From the NCBI RefSeq assembly GCF_000196655.1, contig NC_014254.1:1-64000 (forward strand): a stretch of DNA of 64,000 nucleotides, written 5' to 3'. Of this stretch, positions 1-9,336 are shown in pieces. Position numbers and translations under genes: made by a program. Under the pieces are notes generated by a model, which did no database searches, had not been told where the DNA came from, and saw nothing but the letters and a program-made list of their open reading frames with translations. The DNA comes from Methanohalobium evestigatum Z-7303. GTDB lineage: Archaea; Halobacteriota; Methanosarcinia; Methanosarcinales; Methanosarcinaceae. Numbering within the stretch: the first letter of the stretch is position 1; the number at the start of each line of letters is the position of its first letter.

Positions 1-151
1 TTTAATGTATTTTTATCTAAATATTATAATAACAACAAAATAAAAAGATTTATATTAACCTTTAACAATTTATCATTTCATGTGCGAAATGGTAGCGAAC
101 ATAAAATCCAGCAAGAATAACTTAAAACTGTCATGTTAATGGAGGAATACA

Positions 152-1354
152 TTGGGGTCAATCTTCAACAAAAACAAACCTAAAATATTCAAAAACAAGT
201 ATTCTCTTAGTTCTGAATATGTTCCTGAACGTTTGATAGCAAGAGATTCACAAATTGAACAAATTGCTGAATTAGTGGAACCGGTACTATCAGGAGAAAA
301 ACCAGATAATGCTTTCATCTATGGTAAAACAGGTACTGGTAAAACTGCAGTGGTAAGATATGTTCTAAAAGAACTTCAAAAAGAATTATCTACTGATAAC
401 AGTTCTCATGTTATGCCTATTTTTATAAACTGTAATGAGATAGGTAATACATCTCATGTACTTCATGAGATTATCAAGACTGTAGATTTTAATTATAAGA
501 TACCAAGTAGCGGTATATCCATTTCTGAATATTACAGGCATTTGTGGTGGGTGTTGAATAAAAATAATTATTCAATTATTGTTGTATTTGATGAAATTGA
601 ACATTTAAAAGATGACAATGTTTTGTATAATCTTAGTAGAGCTGGAGAATACATGAAAGTAAATCCAAATGTAAATATTGGTATTATAGGTACTACTAAT
701 GATTTAATGCTTAAAGATCAAATTGACCCCAGAGTAATGTCTTCTCTTGCTCAGCATAATTTTTCATTCCCTCCTTATGATGCTGAACAGTTGACACAAA
801 TTCTTAATGATAGGGCTGAAATAGCTTTTAATGAGGATGTTCTTGATAATATGGTAATTCCATTGTGTTCTGCTCTTGCAGCTAAAGAACATGGAGATGC
901 AAGAATAGCTTTGAAATTGCTTGAGAATGCTGGAACAATTGCAAAGCATGAAAATTCTCCAGTCGTAACAGAAGAGCATGTTTACAAAGCTGATAGTAAA
1001 ATTGATAATGATTTTGTTTATGATACAGTGTATTCCCTACCATTGCATACTAAAATAGTTTTACTTGGTATTATAGAATTGCATAAAGACCAGAAAAAAA
1101 ATTGTACAACTGGTGAAGTAGTACAGAAATACCAGCAAATTTGTAATATTAATAGTGTAGATGCTTTGAGCCGTACAAGAGTATCTAAAATGATAGGGGA
1201 ATTAGACATGTTGGGGTTGATTAATGCACCATTAAAGACCAAAGGGATACGTGGGAGAACACGAACAATTACTATAAATAAGCATATAGACGTTATGGAA
1301 AATGTACTTGATAAGAGTTTGTATGGTGTTAATAGGTCATTTGTTAATGATTGA
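152..1354 (+). CDS. cdc6: Orc1/Cdc6 replication initiator
   Basis: AAA+ origin-recognition and helicase-loading protein of archaea, 400 aa, a typical length. Walker A GKTGTGKT lies at residues 58-65, Walker B VVFDEIE near 144-150, a sensor-1-like IGIIGTTND follows, and the C-terminal ~100 residues form the winged helix that binds origin repeats. The start is TTG at 152, chosen because GGAGGA at 141-146 is correctly spaced and no ATG fits. The 150 bases upstream are very AT-rich and hold no gene. The tandem repeat array immediately downstream is its likely binding target. Two further cdc6-like relics occur near 2.4 kb and 54-56 kb, making this the only intact copy in the window. Confidence 0.96.
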   Translation: MGSIFNKNKPKIFKNKYSLSSEYVPERLIARDSQIEQIAELVEPVLSGEKPDNAFIYGKTGTGKTAVVRYVLKELQKELSTDNSSHVMPIFINCNEIGNTSHVLHEIIKTVDFNYKIPSSGISISEYYRHLWWVLNKNNYSIIVVFDEIEHLKDDNVLYNLSRAGEYMKVNPNVNIGIIGTTNDLMLKDQIDPRVMSSLAQHNFSFPPYDAEQLTQILNDRAEIAFNEDVLDNMVIPLCSALAAKEHGDARIALKLLENAGTIAKHENSPVVTEEHVYKADSKIDNDFVYDTVYSLPLHTKIVLLGIIELHKDQKKNCTTGEVVQKYQQICNINSVDALSRTRVSKMIGELDMLGLINAPLKTKGIRGRTRTITINKHIDVMENVLDKSLYGVNRSFVND

Positions 1355-1374
1355 TTTTTCTACTCATAAAAGTT

Positions 1375-1602
1375 AATACGTTTACGTGCAGAGAGGGGTG
1401 GGAGTGTATCAACTCTATAACATAATACGTTTACGTGCAGAGAGGGGTTGGAGTGTATCAACTCTATAACATAATACGTTTTACGTGCAGAGAGGGGTGG
1501 GAGTGTATCAACTCTATAACATAATACGTTTTACGTGCAGAGAGGGGTTGGAGTGTATCAACTCTATAACATAATACGTTTTATGTGCAGAGAGGGGTTG
1601 GA
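1375..1602 (+). repeat. Five tandem origin-recognition-box-like repeats
   Basis: Five head-to-tail copies start at about 1375, 1424, 1473, 1523 and 1573 (period 49-50 bp). Each has an AATACGTTT(T)ACGTGC segment followed by AGAGAGGGGT. The first four then carry GAGTGTATCAACTC, which can form a small GAGT/ACTC hairpin. The fifth copy ends after GGGGTTGG. Copies differ by a few substitutions and one inserted T. A G-run box in tandem next to cdc6 is the usual appearance of archaeal ORB/mini-ORB sites, so this is probably part of oriC (inference). There is no unique spacer between copies, so it is not a CRISPR array. Confidence 0.8.
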
Positions 1603-1680
1603 AACAGATTTTCAAAAAAGGTGTTTATCCCTATTAATGGATTTTCAGAATAAGGATTAAATTGATTGGAACCAATTCCA

Positions 1681-2103
1681 TCAATTTTCTAAACCATGTC
1701 TGATATTATCAGTTCTGCTTTGTAGAAATGGTGGCAGCCATCCTTTTGGTCTTATCCTGTTATTAAATCTTGGTTTTCTTTATTTCAGGTTCTGTAATTT
1801 CCTTCTGCATCTGAAACTCCTCATGTCGTCTAATTTCTTTTTAATATTAGTTCTGTGATGTATCTGAGCTAACCAAATTACATATCTGTTGTTCTTCAGT
1901 ATGGCCAAGCCGGTATACCTTGAGCCATAATCTATCTTCAGTCTAAAATCGTCTTTTAAGTCATCAGATTTTAGTTCTTTAAGTTTGATTGTGAAAGGAT
2001 ATTTCTTATGAATCGTGGTTTTTCCAGTTTTCAAAAAAATCCTGGCTTTGACCGGATGGCACGGTGTTAAAATTTTCTTGTTCTTGTTCAGTACTAATAC
2101 CAT
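1681..2103 (-). pseudogene. iscB: IscB remnant (PLMP, RuvC-I and bridge helix only)
   Basis: The N-terminal third of an IscB RNA-guided nuclease. It begins MVLVLNKNKK with the PLMP-type region, then KIDYGSRYTGLAIL (RuvC-I, catalytic Asp) and the Arg-rich bridge helix. An in-frame TAA at 1780-1782 interrupts it. Beyond that stop the same frame still reads RKPRFNNR and PKGWLPPFLQSR, both characteristic of IscB after the bridge helix, and ends at TGA 1681-1683. RuvC-II, HNH and RuvC-III are absent; the sequence passes straight into the origin-box array. It is a decayed transposon cargo gene and cannot be catalytic. Confidence 0.85.
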
Positions 2104-2335
2104 GGATATTACCCGTTCTCTGCTTGATGCAGGTTACGCGACTTTCAACCGTTTCCTTTCGACAATGTTACCTCTGTTTGTCGTGCATGCACACATAGAG
2201 CAACGGACTAAGGAAGCATCTGAGGGAAGCGTAACTGTGATAACGTAGTTTCTGTAGAAGGAACTCAGTCTGGTCATTCAGGGTTTGCCGCACCGGACAA
2301 CCCCATCTCTTCAGAGTTAGGTTATTGACACTATC
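2104..2335 (-). ncRNA. Probable IscB omega RNA (HEARO-type)
   Basis: About 230 bases directly upstream of the iscB start contain no credible gene and are richer in G+C and in short complementary segments than the surroundings. IscB guide RNAs (the HEARO class) are encoded exactly here, on the same strand, ending at the iscB start. Read on the minus strand it contains GTCCGGTGCGGCAAACCC near its 5' side and ACGGGTAATATCC just before the ATG. The guide would lie at the high-coordinate end, around 2335-2360. Family assignment is by position and appearance; I could not fold it or search a covariance model. Confidence 0.6.
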
Positions 2336-2365
2336 AACATTTATATCCAGTGCACTTCGATAAAG

Positions 2366-2453
2366 GGGGTATTTTTTCGAAATAAAATAAAATTTTAAAA
2401 ATCAAAAACAAATATTTTCTTAGTTCTGAATACGTTTTTGAACTATTAATACT
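2366..2453 (+). pseudogene. Ghost of a second cdc6 5' end
   Basis: Bases 2404-2443 match bases 191-230 of the intact cdc6 at 35 of 40 positions. The in-frame reading KNKYFLSSEYVFEL parallels KNKYSLSSEYVPER of the intact protein. Upstream, NKIK and KILKIKNK echo NKNKPKIFKNK after a frameshift, and a GGGGGT purine run sits where a ribosome site would be. Homology then stops. This is a short relic of a duplicated or displaced cdc6 start, on the far side of the IscB relic. Confidence 0.6.
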
Positions 2454-2933
2454 GACTGCTCTCCAACGACTAAAGAACTTGTCTAACAATTTTTGAATAT
2501 TATTAATTTATATTTATCAGTTTTCTACCTTCCATTAAAATAAATATTAATCAGCTTAATTAAGGAAATAATTAAGGAAATAATACCGATACCCATAAAA
2601 CGTTTGAAATTATTATTGAATTACATATTCATTTGGAAATCTAGTTTTCTACAAATCCTCTTTGTCTAATAGAGAAAAATAGATTGATAGTAGTCCAGAA
2701 TTGTCGGACAGCCTGTTCAGTCGTGGGAGAGCAGTCAGCGGACAACCTATTTACTCGTTGAAGGGTAGTCATTCATTGGGCAGTCAGAGCTGTAGCTGTC
2801 TTTTGATTGGTGTCTTTTTTAAAATAAAATGAAAAATAATAATGATAAGTAAATGTTTTCCTAAACCCTATTTCCAAAGTAATATATTTTTTAGGGTTCA
2901 TACTTTCTAATAACATAAATGACGTGTTAGAAA
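2454..2933. other. Gene-free stretch with a 17-bp inverted repeat
   Basis: No coding sequence recognised. A 17-base arm at about 2455-2471 (GACTGCTCTCCAACGAC) is complementary, with one mismatch, to an arm at about 2722-2738, so the pair brackets ~285 bp like the ends of a small dead element. Just inside the right arm is TTGTCGGACAGCCTGT at 2701, which recurs with one change near 13510 beside a broken transposase. That suggests a leftover transposon end. Confidence 0.4.
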
Positions 2934-2992
2934 TTATCCTGCAACTCAGGATAACTTTATTAAAGGGGGTATAGGATTGAATACATACTTTA
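2934..2992 (+). promoter_or_regulatory. Hairpin, ribosome site and displaced TTG start of the adhesin gene
   Basis: A perfect TTATCCTG/CAGGATAA hairpin with a 5-base loop (2934-2954) is followed by AAAGGGGGT and a TTG at 2977-2979. The TTG opens a frame reading MNTYF and runs into the left target duplication of the IS element at 2989-2992. Removing the IS joins this frame exactly to RIIYFVAMLFLMM of the adhesin at 4184 onward and rebuilds a normal signal peptide. So this is the native 5' end of the adhesin gene. The hairpin could be a 5'-UTR or operator structure. Confidence 0.7.
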
Positions 2993-4180
2993 GAGGATTT
3001 CGATAAACTACCATTAACATGTCTCGAATCCTGTTAACTTTATATAGAATTGATTTGAAATATTTAATATGGATTCATTTACTGATTTTGCTTTTAACGA
3101 AGAATATAAACGTCTTATTGCTGTAGGGGATAAGCTTGCTGAAGTTGAAGCTTTGATAGATTGGAAGAAATTCAGACCTATACTGGAATCGAAGAAATTC
3201 AGACCTATACTGGAATCGATGTATACCAACAGGTCGGCTTCGGGCGGTAGACCCGAAGCTGACGTTATCGTCATGCTCAAGATGCTGATACTTCAGCAGT
3301 GGCATGGGTTATCTGATCAGGAGATTGAGAAACAGTGTATCGACAGGATTTCGTTCAGACATTTCCTCAAATTCCCTGAATACATACCAGACAGTACAAC
3401 TGTCTGGTTGTTCAGGAAGAGGATCATCGATACTAACAAGGAAAAAGAGGTATGGAGAGAGTTGCAGAGACAACTCGATTCTCTTGGACTCAAGATCAAG
3501 AAAGGAATGATCCAGGACGCCACGTTCATTCATTCCGACCCAGGACATGCCGGGGCTGACAAGCCCCGTGGGAGTGAAGCAAAGACCAGACGAAATAAAG
3601 ATGGTACATGGGCCAAGAAGAGTGGTAAATCTCATTTCGGTTACAAGCTACATACAATTATCGATACGGATTATCAACTGATTAGAAGATTCGAAACCAC
3701 AACAGCAACAGTTCATGATAACAAAGTCGATCTCTCAAGAGAAAATGAGGTTGTGTACAGGGATAAGGGATACTTCGGTTCAAAATGTTGTGGTTATGAT
3801 GCTACTATGCAGAGAGCAGTACGTGGAAGGCCACTGGGTATAAGAGAAATATTAAGAAACAGTAGAATCAGCGCTATCAGAGTAACCGGTGAAAGAGTAT
3901 ATGCGGTTACAAAAGGAGTGTTCAAATCAGGTACCACACTCGTTACTACTGTGAAACGCGTGAACCTGAAAATGCTGTTTACGGCCTTCGGATTCAACCT
4001 GTATCAATTGAGTACATTAAGGAGCAAAGGAGTGATTTAACCATGGGATAGCGAACGCTATCGAAAAATCCCTGAAATCAACATCAAAATAGCTAAAAAT
4101 CAGCTGTTAGAAATACAAATTAACCTAAAATATCTCTAAGTTACAAAATTAAGAAAAAACAGAGGTTAATCGAAATCCTC
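2993..4180 (+). mobile_element. IS5-type insertion sequence, complete, in adhesin signal peptide
   Basis: 1188-bp element with terminal inverted repeats GAGGATTTCGAT (2993-3004) and ATCGAAATCCTC (4169-4180). It is flanked by a 4-bp direct repeat TTTA at 2989-2992 and 4181-4184, as expected for a target duplication. It carries one transposase gene. The insertion point lies after codon 5 of the adhesin. A badly decayed relative lies at 40180-40845. Confidence 0.85.
3069..4040 (+). CDS. IS5-family transposase (DDE)
   Basis: 323-aa cut-and-paste transposase of the IS5 family. An N-terminal DUF772-like region (residues ~45-120, with HGLSDQEIEKQ and STTVWLFR) precedes the catalytic core. The core has IQDATFIHSDPG for the first Asp, VYRDKGYFG for the second, and a Glu in GERVYAVTK. 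The start is ATG at 3069, in the usual place just inside the left inverted repeat. A perfect in-frame 27-bp tandem duplication (3164-3190 and 3191-3217) repeats KKFRPILES near residues 33-50. It may or may not impair activity; otherwise the gene looks intact. Confidence 0.9.
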   Translation: MDSFTDFAFNEEYKRLIAVGDKLAEVEALIDWKKFRPILESKKFRPILESMYTNRSASGGRPEADVIVMLKMLILQQWHGLSDQEIEKQCIDRISFRHFLKFPEYIPDSTTVWLFRKRIIDTNKEKEVWRELQRQLDSLGLKIKKGMIQDATFIHSDPGHAGADKPRGSEAKTRRNKDGTWAKKSGKSHFGYKLHTIIDTDYQLIRRFETTTATVHDNKVDLSRENEVVYRDKGYFGSKCCGYDATMQRAVRGRPLGIREILRNSRISAIRVTGERVYAVTKGVFKSGTTLVTTVKRVNLKMLFTAFGFNLYQLSTLRSKGVI

Positions 4181-4204
4181 TTTAGAATAATCTATTTTGT
4201 AGCT

Positions 4205-7200
4205 ATGTTATTTTTAATGATGCTTGTTATATCTGGATTAGCAAGTGCTGTAGTAACAATTGAATGTCCCGACTGCTCTGATGATGCACAGTGTGATGGA
4301 TCTCCATGTGTGAGAGACCTTATAGCAGGTAAAAATCATTATGCTGGAGAAGTCATAGTATGGAATAATGAATCCCATATTTTTGTGAAATACGATACTA
4401 ATGATGATTGGTGTATGGAAGAAACACAAGCATATGTTGGTACTTCATATATGGGTACTGCTCCAGGGTCTTATGATTATAAAACTACTCACGATAATTG
4501 TATCGATAATTTTACCTATGAAATACCATTAAGTGACTTTTCATTAGATGATTGTGATACTGTTTATGTGGCAACTCATGCGGTTGTAAATAAGTTAAAT
4601 CCTGATGTGCCTGGAGAGCCCCAGGAAACTGCGTGGGGTGAAGGTCCAGAAATTAATGGAAACTGGGCTATGTATTTCTGTTATACGATAGCACCCACAG
4701 CTTCACTCGGTGATTATGTCTGGAACGATATGAATAAAAATGATATTCAGGATGATGAAGAAGTGGGTTTAACAGGTGTAACGGTAAATCTGTATAATTG
4801 CAGTGGTGATTCTTTAAGAGCAACCACAACAACAGATGAAAACGGTTATTACAATTTCACAAATCTGGAACCAGGGAACTATTATGTGAATTTTACCATA
4901 CCCCCTGAGTTTGAATTTACTTTACAGGATGCGGGACCTGATAATATAGATAGTGATGTCAATAGTACTACAGGTAATACATCCTGTATAATATTGGCAT
5001 CAGGTGAAAATAACGATACCATAGATGCTGGTTTGTACGAAATTGAAACACCCGAAAACAAAGCAACTATTGGAGACCGTGTATGGGAAGATTCGAATGG
5101 GAATGGAATCCAAGATGATGGAGAACTAGGAATCTCGGATATAATAGTAACTTTACATAATTGTAGTGACGATACAATCGTATCCAGTACAACAACAGAT
5201 GCTGATGGTTATTACAATTTTACAGTTACTCCTGGTAGCTATTATGTTAATTTCTCATCAGATGGTTATGTATTCACATCGGCAAACCAGGGAACCGATG
5301 ACGGTGTGGACAGTGATGCAAATTCTTCAGGTATTACTGATTGTGTAAACCTTGATAATAATGAAACTAATTATACAGTAGATGCTGGTTTGTATCGACC
5401 AGTTTCAATTGGTGATTATGTCTGGGAAGATGTAAATGCTGATGGAATCCAGAATGATGGTAATACAGGTATTGGCAATGTAACTATCAATCTATATGAT
5501 TGCGATACAGGTAATAAAATCGCAAACAATACAACCGATGTTGATGGTGACTATAATTTTACAGGTCTTTCTCCTGGAAATTACTACGTAAACTTCGAAG
5601 CTCCTCATGGATATGAATTTACTATATTAGGACAAGGAGCAAACTATGAAGATAACAATGCTAATATTTTAGGGAACACCACTTGTATAACTTTGGTTTC
5701 AGGTGAAAATAATGATACCATAGATGTTGGGTTGTACCAACCAGCCACAATAGGAGATTTCGTCTGGGAGGATTCTGACAAGGATGGTGTACAGGATCCT
5801 GGAGAAACCGGAATCTCGGGTCTAACAGTAGAACTGTACAATTGCAGTACGGATGAATTAGAATCAAGTACAATAACGAATGCTAGCGGATATTACAACT
5901 TCAGTGTAACCCCAGGCAACTATTATGTACAGTTTTCATCCGATGGTTACAATTTCACTCAGGCTAATAAGGAATCTGAAGATGTTGATAGTGATGCTGA
6001 CAGTAGCGGAAATACTACCTGTATCACAGTAGTATCAGGTGAAACCAACGAAACAATTGATGCAGGATTGTATCAACAAGCAATGATAGGAGATTTTGTC
6101 TGGGAAGATTCTGATATGGATGGGATCCAAGATGATGGAGAAACCGGAATCCCGGATATAAGGGTAGAACTATACAATTGTAGTACAGATAATTTAGTAT
6201 CCAATACAACAACTAATAATAGTGGATATTATAACTTCACAGTTGAACCTGGTGAGTATTATGTGAATTTTTCGTCAGATGGATATGAATTTACTTTACA
6301 GAACCAGGGTGGAGAAGATACAGTTGATAGCGATGCGAACAGCTCAGGCGTAACCGAATGTATTACCCTGGAATCAAATGAAACCAATGATACTATAGAT
6401 GCAGGATTGTATCAGCCAGCTTCAATCGGTGATTACGTTTGGGAAGATGTAAATGGAGATGGAGTTCAGAACGATGGTGATACAGGTATTGATAATGTAA
6501 CTGTTAATCTGTACAATTGCAATGGTGACTTTTTAGAAACTACAAAAACCAATGAATCGGGTTACTACAATTTTACAGGTCTAGCACCAGGAGATTATTA
6601 CATTAATTTCATAGATTCTCCAGGATATGAATTCACCATATTAGGACAAGGAGCAAGTTATGAAGATAATAATGCTGATCTTTTAGGAAACACTACTTGT
6701 ATAACTTTGGTTTCAGGTGAAAATAATGATACCATAGATGCAGGTTTGTACCAGCCAGCCACAATAGGAGATTTCGTCTGGGAAGATACTAATAAGAATG
6801 GTAAACAGGATATCGGTGAATCCGGTATATCGGGTCTAACAGTAGAACTGTACAATTGCAGTACAGATGACTTAGTATCCAATACAACAACTAATGCTAG
6901 CGGATATTACAACTTCAGTGTTGAACCTGGTGAATATTATGTAAACTTCTCATCCGATGGATATGAATTCACTCTGGCTAACCAGGGTGTAGATAATACA
7001 GTTGATAGTGATGCAGACAGCAGCGGTAATACTACGTGTATCACAGTAGAATCCGGAGAGACCAATGATACCGTAGATGCAGGGTTGTACCAACCAGCTA
7101 CGATAGGAGATTTCGTCTGGGAAGATACTAATAAGAATGGTAAACAGGATATCGGTGAATCCGGTATATCGGGTCTAACAGTAGAACTGTACAATTGCAG

Positions 7201-9233
7201 TACGGATGAATTAGAATCAAGTACAACAACTAATGCTAGCGGATATTACAACTTCAGTGTAACCCCAGGCAGCTATTATGTACAGTTCTCATCCGATGGT
7301 TACGAATTCACATCGTCAAACCAGGGAACCGATGACAGTATGGATAGTGATGCAGACAGCAGCGGTAATACTACGTGTATCACAGTAGAAATCCGGAGAG
7401 ACCAACGATACCGTAGATGCAGGTTTGTACCAGCCAGCCACGATAGGAGATTTCGTCTGGGAAGATACTAATAAGAATGGTAAACAGGATATCGGTGAAT
7501 CCGGTATATCGGGTCTAACAGTAGAATTGTACAATTGCAGTACGGATGAATTAGAATCAAGTACAACAACTAATGCTAGCGGATATTACAACTTCAGTGT
7601 AACCCCAGGCAACTATTATGTACAGTTCTCATCCGATGGTTACGAATTCACATCGGCAAACCAGGGAACCGATGACAGTATGGATAGTGATGCAGACAGC
7701 AGCGGTAATACTACGTGTATCACAGTAGAATCCGGAGAGACCAACGATACCGTAGATGCAGGTTTGTACCAGCCAGCCACAATAGGAGATTTCGTCTGGG
7801 AAGATACTAATAAGAATGGTAAACAGGATATCGGTGAAACCGGAATCTCGGGTCTAACAGTAGAATTGTACAATTGCAGTACGGATGAATTAGAATCAAG
7901 TACAACAACGAATGCTAGTGGATATTACAACTTCAGTGTAACCCCAGGCAGCTATTATGTAAACTTCTCATCCGATGGATATGAATTCACTCTGGCTAAC
8001 CAGGGAACCGATGACGGTGTGGATAGTGATGCAGACAGCAGCGGTAATACTACGTGTATCACAGTAGAATCCGGAAAGACCAATGATACAATTGATGCAG
8101 GTTTGTATCAACCAGAGAATCCAAAAGCCTCAATGGGTGATTTTGTTTGGGAAGATTTGGATGGTGATGGAACCCAGGATATTGGAGAGCCCGGTATATT
8201 TAATGTGACCGTTTATCTGTATGATTGTGTTACAGGTAATTTAATAGCTACAACAAATACAGATGAAGATGGAGAATATCTTTTCACAGGTCTAACTCCA
8301 GGTGTATATAATGTAAGTTTTGCAGCACCGCCAGAATCAGGATATGTGTTTACACCTAAAGACCAGGGATCTGATGAAAAGGATAGTGATGCAAACAGTA
8401 CTGGTAATACAACGTGTATAAATTTGGTTTCAGGCGAGACCAATGATACTATAGATGCAGGTATGTATCAGCCAGCGTCTGTTAGTGATTTTGTCTGGAA
8501 TGATACAAATTGTAATGGTATCCAGGACCCTGGTGAAAAAGGAGTAGCAAATGTTGAAGTTAGATTATATAACATCGATGGAGATTACATAACCAGTGAA
8601 ATAACAAACGCATCGGGTTTCTATAAATTTTTAGTGCCCCCAGGCCACTATTATCTGAATTTTGTACTCCCTGAAGGTCATGAATTTTCACCCCAGTTTA
8701 TGGGAGGTGATATCAATAAAGATAGTGATGTAGATAATACTGGCAATACATCAATTATCATGTTGACATCGGGTGAAAACAATGTAACTATAGATGCTGG
8801 AATCTTCAAAGCGTCACCCTCGATTCAAATCGAGAAATTTACAAATGGTAAAGATGCTGACGAACCAAGAGGACCAGTTGTTCAGGTGGGAACGCAGGTT
8901 ACATGGACATATAATGTAACAAACACTGGTAATGTGAACCTAACAAATATCAATGTTACAGACAGCAAGGGAGTAGAGGTCAATTGTTTGAATACAACTC
9001 TTGAACCTGATGAATCAATGGTTTGTAATGCTATAGGAACCGCCAAGCTGGGACAGTACAGTAATTACGGAAATGTTACTGCCGAATATAACGGAGTCCA
9101 GGTAAATGATAGTGACCCCAGTCATTATTTCGGACATGATCACTGGACTAAAGTACCGACTGCAAACCCTGTACTGCTTATTGGTGTTCTTGGTGTTGCA
9201 ATGCTGTTGTTGCTTAGAAGGGAGCAGAAATAA
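4205..9233 (+). pseudogene. Giant SdrD-B repeat adhesin, VPxxxP-CTERM, broken twice
   Basis: Cell-surface adhesin of about 1670 residues if repaired. Order: hydrophobic signal core (MLFLMMLVISGLASA), a Cys-containing N-domain, and twelve SdrD B-like repeats. Each repeat starts GDxVWED, has an acidic GDGIQD-type loop expected to bind calcium, and ends near TIDAGLYQP. One DUF11-like domain and C-terminal VPTANP, membrane helix and RREQK follow, the VPxxxP-CTERM signal for archaeosortase anchoring. Asn-X-Ser/Thr sequons are very dense. Two lesions: the IS5 element separates the true TTG start (2977) from 4205, and one extra A at 7389-7391 (GAAATCC against GAATCC in sister repeats) shifts frame. 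The ATG at 4205 leaves a signal peptide without its charged n-region. The downstream frame alone resumes from about 7425. Confidence 0.9.
6764..8120 (+). repeat. Four near-identical 339-bp adhesin repeats
   Basis: Repeats 7-10 of the adhesin begin at about 6764, 7103, 7443 and 7782. The spacing is 339, 340 and 339 bases; the middle value carries the extra A. They are almost identical at DNA level, including silent positions, whereas repeats 1-6, 11 and 12 have diverged. This points to recent tandem expansion or gene conversion. Confidence 0.85.
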
Positions 9234-9274
9234 GGGACTGTAGCTCTAGCAGTACTGTTCCTTATTTTTTTATC
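9232..9274 (+). terminator. Hairpin plus T-run after adhesin
   Basis: AAGGGACTGT pairs imperfectly (8 of 10) with ACTGTTCCTT and is followed by a run of seven Ts, right after the adhesin stop codon. The T-run is the more reliable archaeal termination signal. Confidence 0.45.
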
Positions 9275-9336
9275 TTATATTTAGATTTTAATTTGTTTAA
9301 GGTGATATGATGTTTTTCTGAATATATTTATTACCT

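Noticed and set aside
1375-1602. CRISPR-like tandem repeats
   Set aside because: The repeat unit occupies almost the whole period and there are no unique spacers; the position next to cdc6 and the G-run box fit origin repeats better.
1780-1782. Stop in iscB as a candidate recoded codon
   Set aside because: It is TAA, and the gene lacks its nuclease lobe anyway; ordinary decay explains it.
5644-8443. Several minus-strand open frames inside the adhesin
   Set aside because: They are shadows of the SdrD-B repeats: the same antisense frame recurs in each repeat copy and has no ribosome site or known domain.
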